From Diatrype stigma (Eukaryota > Ascomycota > Sordariomycetes > Xylariales > Diatrypaceae): 64,000 bases of DNA. Of the stretch, positions 10,997 to 22,400 are shown piece after piece. The position numbers were made by a program, and so were the translations under genes. Where the stretch lies: positions 1 to 64,000 of the forward strand of contig JAKJXP020000056.1 of NCBI GenBank assembly GCA_022225965.2, read 5' to 3'. Below the pieces are notes generated by a model. That model saw only the letters and a program-made list of their open reading frames with translations, was not told the DNA's origin and did no database searches. Position 1 is the first letter of the stretch; each line of letters opens with the position of its first letter.

Positions 10997-13900
10997 TCAC
11001 TGAGAAGGACTCATGGAGGAGGGAGACTGGGACAACTTGGCTTCCACAACACTAACGAGTGACTCCAGTGACTTGTGGGGGCTAAGTATATCAAGAAACG
11101 GAATGTCAACCTTGAACGTAGTCCAGAACCACGTACGGAACTCAGCCGCTAGCATGCTATCCAACCCGAAGAGTGCTAAAGGCTTATGACCATCAATTTT
11201 TCCCGGGGGAATGAGAATCAAGTTTGCGAAGTGTTCCCGAGTGAGTTGTGAAACTGCCTCTCCCAAAGACATCGTATCGTTCTCTGCCATGAGAGCCATG
11301 TATGCTGAAACAGGGCCGGCTTTCTTCGAAGTGCCTGCGAAACGGCCTACCTTGGCAGTCCCATCGCCCGCTGTCATCATGGCTTGTTGTTCAGCTGCCA
11401 ATGATTCAGCCAGCCGGCGCGAGCGTGGATCCTGCATCGGAAGATTATTGACATCAAAACCCTGGGCCAACAATTGACGAAACCCAACAGACTCTAATCC
11501 AGTGAGGATATGGGCCATCGCATGCTCGTTGATACCCTTCAATTCCGTAATGTCGCTGTTTCCGGAAAGTGCCATGTCAATCAGTTGTAGAAACTCTTCT
11601 TCAGGCATAGCCTGGACGCCTCGACGTCTGAGAATAGCAGCAATGTCTGGATTTTCATGGAGATAACCCACTTCCGAAATCATACCTAGGCCGATCGAAA
11701 CGGCTGGCAGGCCTCGACTGCGGCGCCAGCGTGCAAATGCATCGAGAAAGCCGTTGGATGCACAATAATTGGCCTCAGTTGCCACCCCAACCGATCCCGA
11801 GTTAGACGAGGTCATCAGGAAAAGTTCTGGAGATTCGTTGTATGCCTCGAGAGCGGTGTGAAGGTTCCACGTTCCAGCCCACTTGCAGTCGACACCGATA
11901 TGCCAAGCTTCGTTGCTCATAACAGAAAAAATCGACTCTTGAAGGCCCATGGCTGCTTGTATAACGCCACCTATCGGCTTGCTTGTTGCTCTGCAAGCTT
12001 CGACAGCTGCCTTTACGTCATCGGCAACAGCAACATCCCCTCTAACTACGGTAACAATTGCACCGGCACTCTCCAAGCATGACACAAGCTTTTGCGCGTC
12101 TGGTTTGTCGCATCCTGAACGACCGAGGAAAACGAAGTGTCGTGCTCCACGATGCAACATCCAGCGGCTGAGGCTACGCCCCAGGCCACCTAAGCATCCT
12201 ACAAGAAGATATGTCTTTCCGGGGTCGAGTACCGTCGAGTAAGTTGGCTCATAAACCTGTTATTGGCGTTAGCTTGAAACGAGAGCGCTTCGAATGTAAG
12301 GCCTACTTGAATTTGGCTTTGGGGATTCTCAAGAGAAATAACAATCTTGCCAACCCGGTCATTGTTGGAGAAATAACGATAAGCCCGGCTGATATCAGCT
12401 ATATCAAACGTTGTGATTGGGAACACGCTGATAGTACGCTTTCGATATAGTTCCAACGCTTCCTGTACATGGCTATAACCGTTTTAGCAGAAGTGTCCCT
12501 GTTCAGGAGATAGGGGGTACGAGGGGATGAACTCTTACCTAGAAATCACTTTCCGATGATATGGATCTTCAGAAAACATCATTTCCTCAACGTCAAAAGC
12601 TGTGAATGTTGAATTTCGCAGAAATCTGCGCATATCCAATCGACCAGCATCTACCAACTCACGTTTACCTACTTCAACGAAACGCCCAAAGTTAGATACA
12701 CAGCCCCAGCTTGAGTGCATCAAGTCGCCAACAAGTGAGTTGATGACTACATCAACACCGCGACCTCTAGTTTCCTCCATCAGTGCATCAACAAATGAGG
12801 AATCGCGGGAGTGAAAGATATGGGAGGCTGGTAGTCCGAACTCGGCAATAAGGAAGCTCTTTTTCGTCGCGGAGCCCACTGTGGTATAAACGGTAGCCCC
12901 TATGCTCTGCGCGATGCTAATGACGGCTATACCCAAAGCTCCGGAGCCTGCATGAACCAGGATCGATTCGCCCTTTCGTAGATGGGCTCTGTCACGCAAT
13001 GCATAGAGTGCCGTTCCATAGGCTACTGGAAGCGCTGCCATCGTCGTGTATTTTTCGTCTGGCAGTAACTTATGAACTGCCCAGGCAGGTACGCGCTCAA
13101 CCGTCGTAAAGTGACATGGCCATAGGGCCACAACACTATCTCCAAGCTGCACGTTGGAAACATCTGTAGCTGCAGACGTTACAACTCCACTGAACTCGCG
13201 TGATGTTGTCCCACTACGCGTTTCCAAGCGCCCAGCGGTGGTATAGACATCCTTAGCATTGAGACTGACAGCTCTAATCGTGATATCCACAAAACCAGGT
13301 GGGGGGCATGTCGTGGGCTCGCGTAGCTGCTGGAAGTATATGGTATCGGGGTGTCCAGTCTTTCTCATTGCGAAGCGCGCCAACCCGGCGTCCTTCAGGG
13401 GGACACTGTGCAATCGTTCTTCCATTCCCAGTCGACGTCGAAACCGGGAGTTTAGAGCAGGATCAGGACCGAAGCGGCTGACGTGAAGAAGGCCTTTGTA
13501 GTATATGAACTCCTTATCATCATTGTCACCCAGGGGTACTAGCGTCCTGATTATATTCTCACAGGCCAATGGTATATCTTGTTTGAAGCGGTGGGGAGGC
13601 CCCATGTCGACCACTGAGAAGCGCAGGGATGGCTGTTCGAGCATGATCGTGCGAGCCAGGCCACTGGCAAGAGTCAAACTCGGGTCTTCTTGGCCAGACA
13701 TATCTAACATATTGGCGCCAGTGATCCAGAGCAAGTCGGTTACGACATTTGTTATGTTCCGCAAGAGGTCCATTTCATCTTGTTTCATAGTCGCAAGGAA
13801 TTCGGTTTCTGCCTCTAAGAGTGAGATACAGATCGTCTCTCCGTTGACTTCTGCCGAGTGGATCTCTGATAAGGCGACGCTGCTCACTTGAGAGATACCA

Positions 13901-14243
13901 GGAACTTCTCTCATGGCGGATTTTATGGAAGTCGTCAACAAGTCGATATAGGGAGAAAATTCACGAAACTAGAAACAGGTAATTAGCATTAACACAACTT
14001 AGTGAGTTTTCTGGTATAGAAACGTACGATGACCAGCACACTTCTTCCAAGTAACCGCGGAGGCTCTTTGGGCGTTTTCACAGCAAGTATGATATCTTGT
14101 CCCACACGAATCGTGGTAAAATCGGTAGTACTCAGGGTGAATGCTGCCTCATCCGTAGCACGGGAGATAATCACACCGTAATCTTTGACCATGGTCAAAA
14201 GTTCCATCGGACTATTCGTCCAGTAGCGCGTTACAGCTGAGGG
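10997..14243 (-). CDS. Highly reducing PKS, 3' part: ER-KR-ACP
   Basis: Exons 14243-14028, 13968-12539, 12472-12307 and 12256-10997 give 1,023 residues. It opens with the C-terminal edge of the methyltransferase-like / structural region (ISRATDEAAF, VGQDIILAVKTP). An enoylreductase follows with GHPDTIYFQQLREP, VSLNAKDVY and the nucleotide loop HAGSGALGIA. The ketoreductase has GCLGGLG, LMTSSNSGSVG and YCASNGFLDAF. The acyl carrier ends the protein with LFGLDSMLAAEFR, whose serine carries the phosphopantetheine arm. All active-site residues I can check are present, so this half has not suffered visible stop or frame damage. It has no start codon of its own: the first in-frame ATG is internal. 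It is likely untranslated unless joined to the upstream half. Confidence 0.82.
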
Positions 14244-14276
14244 CTATAAACGTTATTTTCACTACGCAATAAGGAT

Positions 14277-14385
14277 AATAAATTAATCTACGAATTTAAA
14301 AGGATTTAATATCGTAACCTGCCATTTATAACAATAATAATCAATAATTTAATTAGCTTTATAATTGCGTCGCCGCTTTATTTCG
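14277..14385. repeat. Element start repeat R, copy 1
   Basis: About 109 bp that matches 18891-18999 in the same orientation, with mostly C/T and G/A differences. It marks the left edge of the AT-rich block, directly next to synthase sequence. Because the matching copy lies inside the block after an X repeat, it reads as the start of the first of two tandem elements rather than an LTR. Confidence 0.6.
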
Positions 14386-15381
14386 AATTTCAATTCGAAT
14401 TCTTTATAAATATTCTTTAAATTCGATTTATTAATTAATTATTATTTATTTACAAATTCCGATATAATAAATCCTAACGATATTCTTATATCCATTTTTG
14501 CCATTTAAGACGCGCTTTTAAAAATCGTCGCCGCAGATATCGAAAAACGCGTAACGCGGTTCTTATTAAAGGCGCCGGCGGCTTTTAGTATAATATTAAA
14601 AACCGATACCGTCGGTTTTTTGCCGCCGGCCGCAAAGCTTATAAAAAATTTATACGTAAATACGGCTAATAAATCCTTCGAATTTATTCTTTCGGCCGAA
14701 AAGTTCGACTTTCGTAAACGTCGGTTTAAAGCATATAAGATCGAATTAAAAAAGCAAAAACTACAAAACAAAATGACCCGCCGGCATTACGAAAAAAAAA
14801 CCCGAAAACGCGATCCGAATTTAAACGACGAAATTAATAAATATTTTAATATCGTAATAAATACCGCAAATATATTTCCGAATATAAAAGTACGTTACGT
14901 AATGCAAATATCCGAATCTAAATTTAAGCCCTTAAATTTAATTAAGTTCCGAATTAACGTTTATTCGAAAACGTAAAACGAAATTTTAAACGCTTATATC
15001 GTTAATTCCAAATTCCGATTTGTCTTTAATATTGAAAAAATCCTTTATTACGGTTTCGATTTATATATTTTTTTTAATGCTTCGTTTAATACATAAAAAT
15101 TTACGTCCGCCTTTTTTTAATATACCTAAACGTATAAATAAATATAATGCGTTTCGCCGGATATATAACAAAATACGAATAAGCTTATTAAATAAAGCAT
15201 ACATTTATATATGCAATAATTCGCATAATTTCCGTAATAAACCTTAGTTATAACGTAACAAAATAAAAAAACGAAAAGCCGAATTGAATTAACGAATCCA
15301 TTTTTTTAACGCCTTTAAAACATATAACGGAAACGTTTCGGCGCCGTTTAAGGCCTAAAAGATCTTTTAAGGAAATACTTG

Positions 15382-15641
15382 TGTTACGTAGTACAATAGT
15401 CCCTAGGATTACTCAGTACTACGTACCCCTACCTAGTACTGCCAAGGACTATATAGAAGTCCTTGGAGTCCCTAGTACTCCATAGCAATTCATGCTTTTA
15501 CTACTTCATAACTTTACCCCTATACTGGTGATAAGTAGTACTGAGCACTGCATAGCGGTGCTGTGCCCCTATATACAGTCGACGTTATCGACGCCGCCGG
15601 CACTCCTAGCTAGAAGCAGGGAGTCCGGGACGTCCATAACA
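15382..15641. mobile_element. Solo LTR with 5-bp target-site duplication
   Basis: 260 bp of ordinary base composition inside the AT-rich block. It starts TGTTACG and ends ATAACA, so the ends form the TG...CA inverted termini of an LTR. The 5-bp sequence ACTTG flanks it exactly on both sides (15377-15381 and 15642-15646). There is no internal domain or second LTR, so it is what remains after LTR-LTR recombination, or a lone LTR-like unit. It does not share the RIP look of its surroundings and so probably arrived after the block was mutated. Confidence 0.85.
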
Positions 15642-18605
15642 ACTTGTTGCAATTAAAACAAAAACGAATACGTTTAAAGAATTTTCGGCAATAAATATAA
15701 AAGGCTTTATAAATGCCTTAATTATAACGGAAATTATAAAATTACGGAATATAATAATAAATCCGAATAAAATTCGGATATTATTACGTCCGGCTTTAAT
15801 AGTTTGCCCGTAATACCGAAAAATCCGGAAATAATTTAGTTGCTTATTCGGATACGTAATTTTCTTTCGATTAAGCCGGATATTAATATATTCTTTTTTT
15901 TTAAAACCTTTTTTATAAGCGAAAATTCCTTTTAAAACTTGCCGTTTCTTTTAATTGCCGAAAAATAAAAGGCCGTTTTCGGGCGTTATTTCGGGAAATT
16001 TATTACTTTAATCGACGGCATACTTATATACGGCATTTAATTCGGTTATACGTAATAATTCTTATTAATAATTTCCGAAAATTTCGCAATAACTTACGAA
16101 AATCCGGCGGTAATTTAATAATAATTAAAAAACGACTTTATATTCGGCCGCATCGTTTTCGTTCCGTTTCCTTTACCGCCCGGTTTCGTTTTTTCTTCGT
16201 TCGGCTTCGTATTAAAACCGAATAAAAAATAACGCAAAATATATTACCTTTTTTATTTTCCGAAAAACTCGATTAACGATTAGATTTCGGAAATAAGTGC
16301 CACATTTAAATATATTACAATCGAAAACGTTTTCGATTTCGTATGCCGCTTTAGCAAAAAATCCCTTTTCGTTAAAAAAAACCTTAAAAACGCGTTTTAC
16401 ATAATATCCGTAACGATATTATAACATTAGCTATTCGGTTTCGAATAATGCAAAAGATTTTATTACGAAAATTGCCTTTTATTTAACCTTTATACGGTTT
16501 CGTATTTATTTAATTTATTCGCAAAAGCTTTTTATTAAATGCTTTCCGTATTGCTTATTAAAATATTAATTGCTTATTATTTCGACGACTTTATTTTCGT
16601 ATTTCTTTTCGAAAAAATCGTAATTCCGTTGTACTTTTTTTATAACAAATTAATTATTACGTTAGGAATTTTCCCGAATTTTAAAAAAAACGGCTAAAGT
16701 ATAACCCTTAAAATTTTCGAAATCGAAATCGATATAACGTTAATAAACGCCCGTTTATTAAAACGGAAACTTATAAAGGCTAATAAATTAATTGCCGATA
16801 TTTTTACCGTAAATATTTTTTTCGGCCGCTAGGCCGAACGGATCGCCGGTTTTTTAAATTTCTACATAACAATAATGCCTTTAAATAAGCCTTTTTTATA
16901 CGGAATTTAGGGCTTTTTCACTTTTATACGTAACTTACGTTTATAATGCCCGTTTAATAACGGCGCCGTAAAAAATTTACGATAATAAAAAAAATTTCTT
17001 TAAAACTTTAACGGCATTTATTTATTAATAAATTTAAACCGGATAATTTTTTATTTATTTACGGATTTCTCGAAATCCGCGTTCGGAGGCTTTTAGTATT
17101 ACGAAAATCCGGCCTAAAAAAGCTAACGTATAAATTTATTTATTTTAATTATTTAAGCCTTTTATCGCTTATTCGGCAAAAACGAATTGTAATTTTTAAT
17201 TAATATTTTCGAATTAATTATAATTTAAAAAGCCTTTTTATTATTTGGCTTAACGTAAATATACGATACGAGTATTGTATATATCGATAATATAACGGCC
17301 TAATACGGCTTATTTAGCCTTAAAACAAAAGCAATCCTTTCGATAAACGCCTTTCGTAACGTTTTCGTTCTTTCGGCGAAATTCGATATTAACTTTATAA
17401 CGATATACATATTGTCGGTTAAAAATATACTTGTAAATGCGTTTTTTCGACGGGATTAATAATTAATTATTAATTTATATCCTAATTAATAAACGCTTAT
17501 AACATTAAGTCCTTAAATAATTTCGTAATACGAATATTGCGAATTTCTTTTAACGAAAATTATATAAAATTATTTTAAGCCGGATTTATTCCGAATATTC
17601 AAAAAACCTATAATATAATAATACGTTCGTACGAATTATAATGCCGACGATACGTATTTATACCGTAACCGGTAATAATAATTACTTTTTCGAAATAAAT
17701 ATTTAATTAAGTTTTTAATCGAATATAAAACCGGTTTCGAAGTTTTATAATAAAGAAATATTTAATATTTATACGTTTAATATACGTTAATATAAATTAC
17801 GATATAATAATTTTCGAAAACGCATATATAAAACGCTTAATATAAAAAACGAAATATTTATTTTTATACGAACCGATATGAATCGAAAAAAAGCCCTTTA
17901 TTTTTAAAGTTACGTTTTAACGATTCGTTAATTCCGAAACGATAACGGACGAAAATTCCGAAAATACATTCGTAATTAATGTCGCTTTTATAACGGCATA
18001 AACGGATTTCCTTTATTTAAGCGAAATTATATATACCAAAATTAACGTTAATAATTCGGTTCGATATAAATACGAAAAGCTTTTTTTATTTTGCATTATC
18101 CCTTTCGAACGGAAAAATTACTTTCGGTTATTTTTTCGATTTAATAAAACGAATCGAAATAAAAACGGAATAACCTTAATAATAAGGGCTATAAGCGATA
18201 TTATATGCTTTTATTTCCATATAACCAAATGGTTACGATAAAATTTAAATCCCGAATATAATTTAAGCCGATAATTTTTATTCCATTTATAAAGCGGCGC
18301 TTTTATTCGTAAACGCGCTTTTGCCGTATTTCGGGCCCGCCTAATACGGATCGGAATTTCTTTTAATACGTATTTGGGCCATAATTTTCGCCGAAGGGCC
18401 GCATAATACGCTTTCGATTTCGGCATAAGCAAAAAAAACATTAAATTATTAAATAAATAATTCTTTAATACCGTATATCGGTATTATAAAACGTTTTTAA
18501 TAAACCTTTTATACTTATAATGTTATTTCGTATACGAATAATCGAAAACGAATTAATAATTCTTTTTTATATTCGAAAAAAAAAATAATAAATAAAATAA
18601 AATAA

Positions 18606-18893
18606 ACTGCCTTAAATCGGCCGCAAAAATAATTTTTAATTGTTTTTATAAACGTTATAATATTTTTATATAAAAGATTTACGTAAATCGTTATAAGCTG
18701 CTTTTATAATATCTTTATTTAAAGATACCGTTTAAATAATTAAAAACGGCCTTTACGAATGTAATAATAGCTTTACAAAACGTTACGTAATAACGCTTTT
18801 TAAACGTTATAACAGCCGGCTTTTAAAAAGGCTTATATTATTAATATATTATTTCAATATTCTTTAATCGAATTTTTAAAATAATTTATAAAT
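18606..18893. repeat. Element end repeat X, copy 1 (heavily mutated)
   Basis: About 288 bp matching 19112-19400 along its whole length in the same orientation. This copy has many more A and T, with differences dominated by C/T and G/A. It is the 3' end of the long element copy. The next base begins the second R repeat. Confidence 0.7.
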
Positions 18894-19400
18894 AAATTAA
18901 TTTACGGATTTAAAAAAAATTCCATATCGTAACTTATTATTTATAATAATAATAATTAATAATTCGATTAGTTTTATAATTACGTCGCTGCTTTTTTCGT
19001 TTATCGTTTTTATTAATACTTACGGTTATAATAAACGGAAAAAAAAATCTTAATAAAAAAAATATTAATAAAAGAATTATTTATAGATTTTAATTTATTT
19101 ATACGTATAGGATTGCTTTAAGCCGGCCATAAAAACAGCTTTCGGTTGTTTTTACGAACGTTATAATATTCTTATGCAAAGGATCCGCATAAGCCGCTAT
19201 AAGCCGCTTTTATAATACCTTTATCCGAAGGTACCGTTTAAATAGCTAAAAGCGGCCTTTACGAATGCAACAATAGCCTTACGAAGCGTTACGTAGCAGC
19301 GCTTTCCGAGCGCTGCAGCGGCCGGCCCCTAAAGGGGCTTATACCACCAATACACTGTTCCAATACCCTCTGATCGAATTCCTGAAGTGATTTATAAATA
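18891..19400. mobile_element. Short internally deleted tandem copy of the same element
   Basis: Composed of R (18891-18999), about 110 bp of unmatched AT-rich sequence, then X (19112-19400). It has the same two ends as the 4.6-kb copy to its left but lacks almost all of the interior. X in this copy keeps much more G and C than the copy at 18606-18893, so the two were not mutated to the same extent. Confidence 0.6.
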
Positions 19401-19412
19401 ATACGCACTTAC

Positions 19413-22400
19413 CTTTTAAATAACCACGGCATCGAACGGTCCCTGGCCGCCCCCCTGAATTAATATCGTGCCGTTGTCAAGGAGATTGCCAGTCTTCCAG
19501 GCCCGGCAGCGAGGGAATGCCGTATCGTTTTCTAATAAGTCTAGCCATTGCTTAGATTGGCAATTGCAGCCGCTGTCAAGCTCTAGCAATTCCATGCCTG
19601 GGTTCTTGTGTCCAGCGAGTTCAATCAGTGCCGCCATCGTGGCCAGCACCCTGTTGTCTGCCATATCTGCCTCTTGCCTTTTTATAAACGATGATACATA
19701 TTCGTTCAGTTGATTTTCAACTCCTGGAGACAAGCGGACGATATCCGGTTTCCAATGCACCCGCAGGCATGGATTTCGTTGGGGCTCTGTGCTCTTGTTG
19801 CTGCTACCATCGTCGTCCATCTTTCCATTGTAGAGACATAAACGGGCACCCTTCATGTCGAAAAGTACAGAAGAATCCGGGCGTCGGAGAGTGCAGTCTA
19901 CATTATGGGTAGAAAGACTCGTGGTAGTTGCGTGTGTGTGGATTTGTGCTTGGTTATCCGATATTCCGACGCACGTATCTTGGATACAACACTCTGAGAT
20001 GAAAACCGGCAAGTAAGCTCTGAGTGAGCTCAGATTTCCCTTTGTGGCGCCCATGATGGCTGTTTGGAGGCATGCATCAATAACAATTGGATGTATAGGG
20101 TAACTCCTACTCGAGTTCCGCTCAGCTAGGGGGTCCAACCGCACCGTAGACACAGCATCAGTCCGGGCTCTAAGACCATCAGTAGATATACTCTTCAATG
20201 GTTGAAATCCAGGGCCATAGGAAAGTCCTTCCTGCTCGCATTTTTCATACCACCGTTCCATATACCAGGTTTCGTAGCCAGTTGAGTCAACTAAGACGGT
20301 GCCTTTCGGATTCGCGGGTCTGTTATTAACCCGAATGCTTCCTGCGCAGTGTATAGTCGCCTGACCCCTGGTCCACGAGGAGATAGAGAAGTCATGCCAA
20401 TCAGCTGATGCTGTTGTGACGGATAGCTTTCGTAAGGACATAGTGGTATGAAGTTCGATATCTCCATTCACTGATGCTGGCTGGCCATCGCTCTGCACTA
20501 TAAGGGCAGTATCAATGCTAACATTGCATAGCTCAAACGAGATTGGGGCTTTTTGAGGTGAGGAAGACAACTACCCGTTGAATCCCTTGAGTTGAGAGAT
20601 TGCCTCGATAGACATGGCAAGGTATCCTGCAGCGGGGAAAACTATCTGGCCTTCTACCTTGTGATCACGCAACCAGGGCACTTCGTCCAGACGAAGTATG
20701 TTGCGCCAGCTCCAGTCGATACCATTACCAGCAAGTTGTTGGGACCCCAATAGCTCGTGTCGCACGTATTTTCGATTGCGGAGCTCAACACTAGCTCGCG
20801 GCTCATGCCACAAAATCCCGGTGGGATAGTCCCAAGGATAAGGGGGGAGATCGTGGCGCGGTCGCAAGGCGGACCCCCCAGCAAGACTGTTTATCTCCAT
20901 CCAATCCAACTTGTGGCCGTGGCAAAACAACATGCCTGCAAGTTTCTTCATAGTTACGTTCGAATCCTCGTTCCTGATCAATGAAGGGCTGTACGGAAAA
21001 GACCTTTTGTTAGAACCAACGCTGGCTAAGATCTTTTGAATAGGTCCTTTCATTGCGTGATGTGGTCCAATTTCGATCAGATGATAGTCACCACTTCCAG
21101 CCAAATTCCCGATTGCCCCATTGAACTGAACTGGATTCTCAAGGTTGTCCCGCCAGTATCTTGCCATGTTGGTATCGCGAGTGAGACATATCAAATCTTC
21201 GCCATTTCGGCTCATAGATGAGAACATCTGAGTAGGAAGGTCGAGTGAACTCTGCACAGGGTTTTTCTCGTGGTTGAGATATGGCGTAATCAGCTTCTCA
21301 TAGTAAGGGCCTATTTCCTTCATCATGTAAGAGTGGTACGCTTTCCCGCCTGTCTCAAGCTTGCGGCAGAACAACTTCTTCCGCTGGAACTCGAGTGAAA
21401 GTGCCTCGATGCCGTCTGGCGACCCGCTCAACGTTACACTTTCCGGAGCATTGTCGCAGGCAACGCACACATCTCCGTCAAGTCCGCGTTGCTGGATAAG
21501 ATGTCTTGCAGCTTTGACATTGGTTCCAGCAGCGAGCATAGAACCCCGATTTTGCAGCCGAGCAACCGCAAACCCGCGCAGGTACGCTACTAAGATAGCT
21601 TCAGGTTGCGTAAGTAACCCAGCTGCGTAGGCCGCTGCAATCTCGCCCGAAGAGTGTCCGACTGTAGCTGAAGGGCGAATTCCCCATCGCTTTAAGACAT
21701 TGACAAGTCCTACTTGGATAGCGGTACATAATGCTTGGCTGTGTGTGGCTTCGTTGACTTGACTGACGCCTGCAACCTCTTTGATTGCTTGTACCAAAGT
21801 CCAGGAGGGAGCAAGTTCCGATGGGAGGGATTGTAGAACACTGTCAAGCTCTTGAATAGTTGTACTGAATATATCATTATGTAAAAGCAGTTCTTTTCCC
21901 ACTACAATGATCAATGGTTAGAATGCATTAATATTTCCAGTTGAAGCAAAAGGTATACTATAAGGCAATGTAATCGAAAGCTTACTTACTACATGGATAC
22001 TGTGCCCCTTGCCCAGTGAAAACGAATGCGAAAGGCAATGGATCTGACGATATATGGTGAACAGCTTCGTCCAATTGACTTGGGAGCAGCTTTGAGTTTC
22101 CGTCCACACCAACTTGAGCTAGAAGAGTTGTCTTTGATCTCAAGAAAGATCTTCGATAGGACAATGTGAAAGATAGGCGACAGAGGGACGTCGAGTCAGA
22201 ACCTTCCACCAAAGCTGAAATTTGGTTACTCCGGGCCTGGAGTGACTTTCCCGAAGCAGCGGATATAGGCAATACGAAAATGTCATCCCGAGGGCTTGGG
22301 GTGTGCTCAAAGCATGCCACTGGTGTTCCTAGATAGCTATCTAGAGACTCTACAATGGCATGCGCATTAGCACCTCCATATCCGAACGAATTGATGCTAG

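Larger units (their letters stand above)
14281..19397. mobile_element. AT-rich, RIP-degraded repeat block inserted in the PKS
   Basis: About 5.1 kb of very AT-rich DNA with abundant TA, frequent CG and few CA or TG steps, the expected outcome of C-to-T change at CpA. Hexamer ATAATA occurs at both edges (14275-14280 and 19398-19403) and is a candidate target duplication, though weak in AT-rich sequence. Two copies of one unit lie head to tail: a long one (about 14277-18893) and a short internally deleted one (about 18891-19400). Open frames such as 14620-14976 (+) and 18441-18211 (-) are lysine- and asparagine-rich and match no transposase or polymerase I can name. The class of the element is therefore undetermined. 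Confidence 0.75.

Noticed and set aside
14620..14976. 118-codon frame in the AT-rich block as a transposon protein
   Set aside because: Composition is what AT-rich mutated DNA gives by chance (Lys/Asn/Ile); no gag, integrase, polymerase or transposase motif can be read.
15382..15641. Island of normal GC as a surviving piece of the synthase
   Set aside because: It has no coding frame and has exact TG...CA ends with a 5-bp duplication, so it is an insertion.
14277..18999. R repeats as LTRs of one retrotransposon
   Set aside because: The sequence after R differs in the two copies, and X follows R only at the right end, so a tandem arrangement of two units fits better than LTRs.
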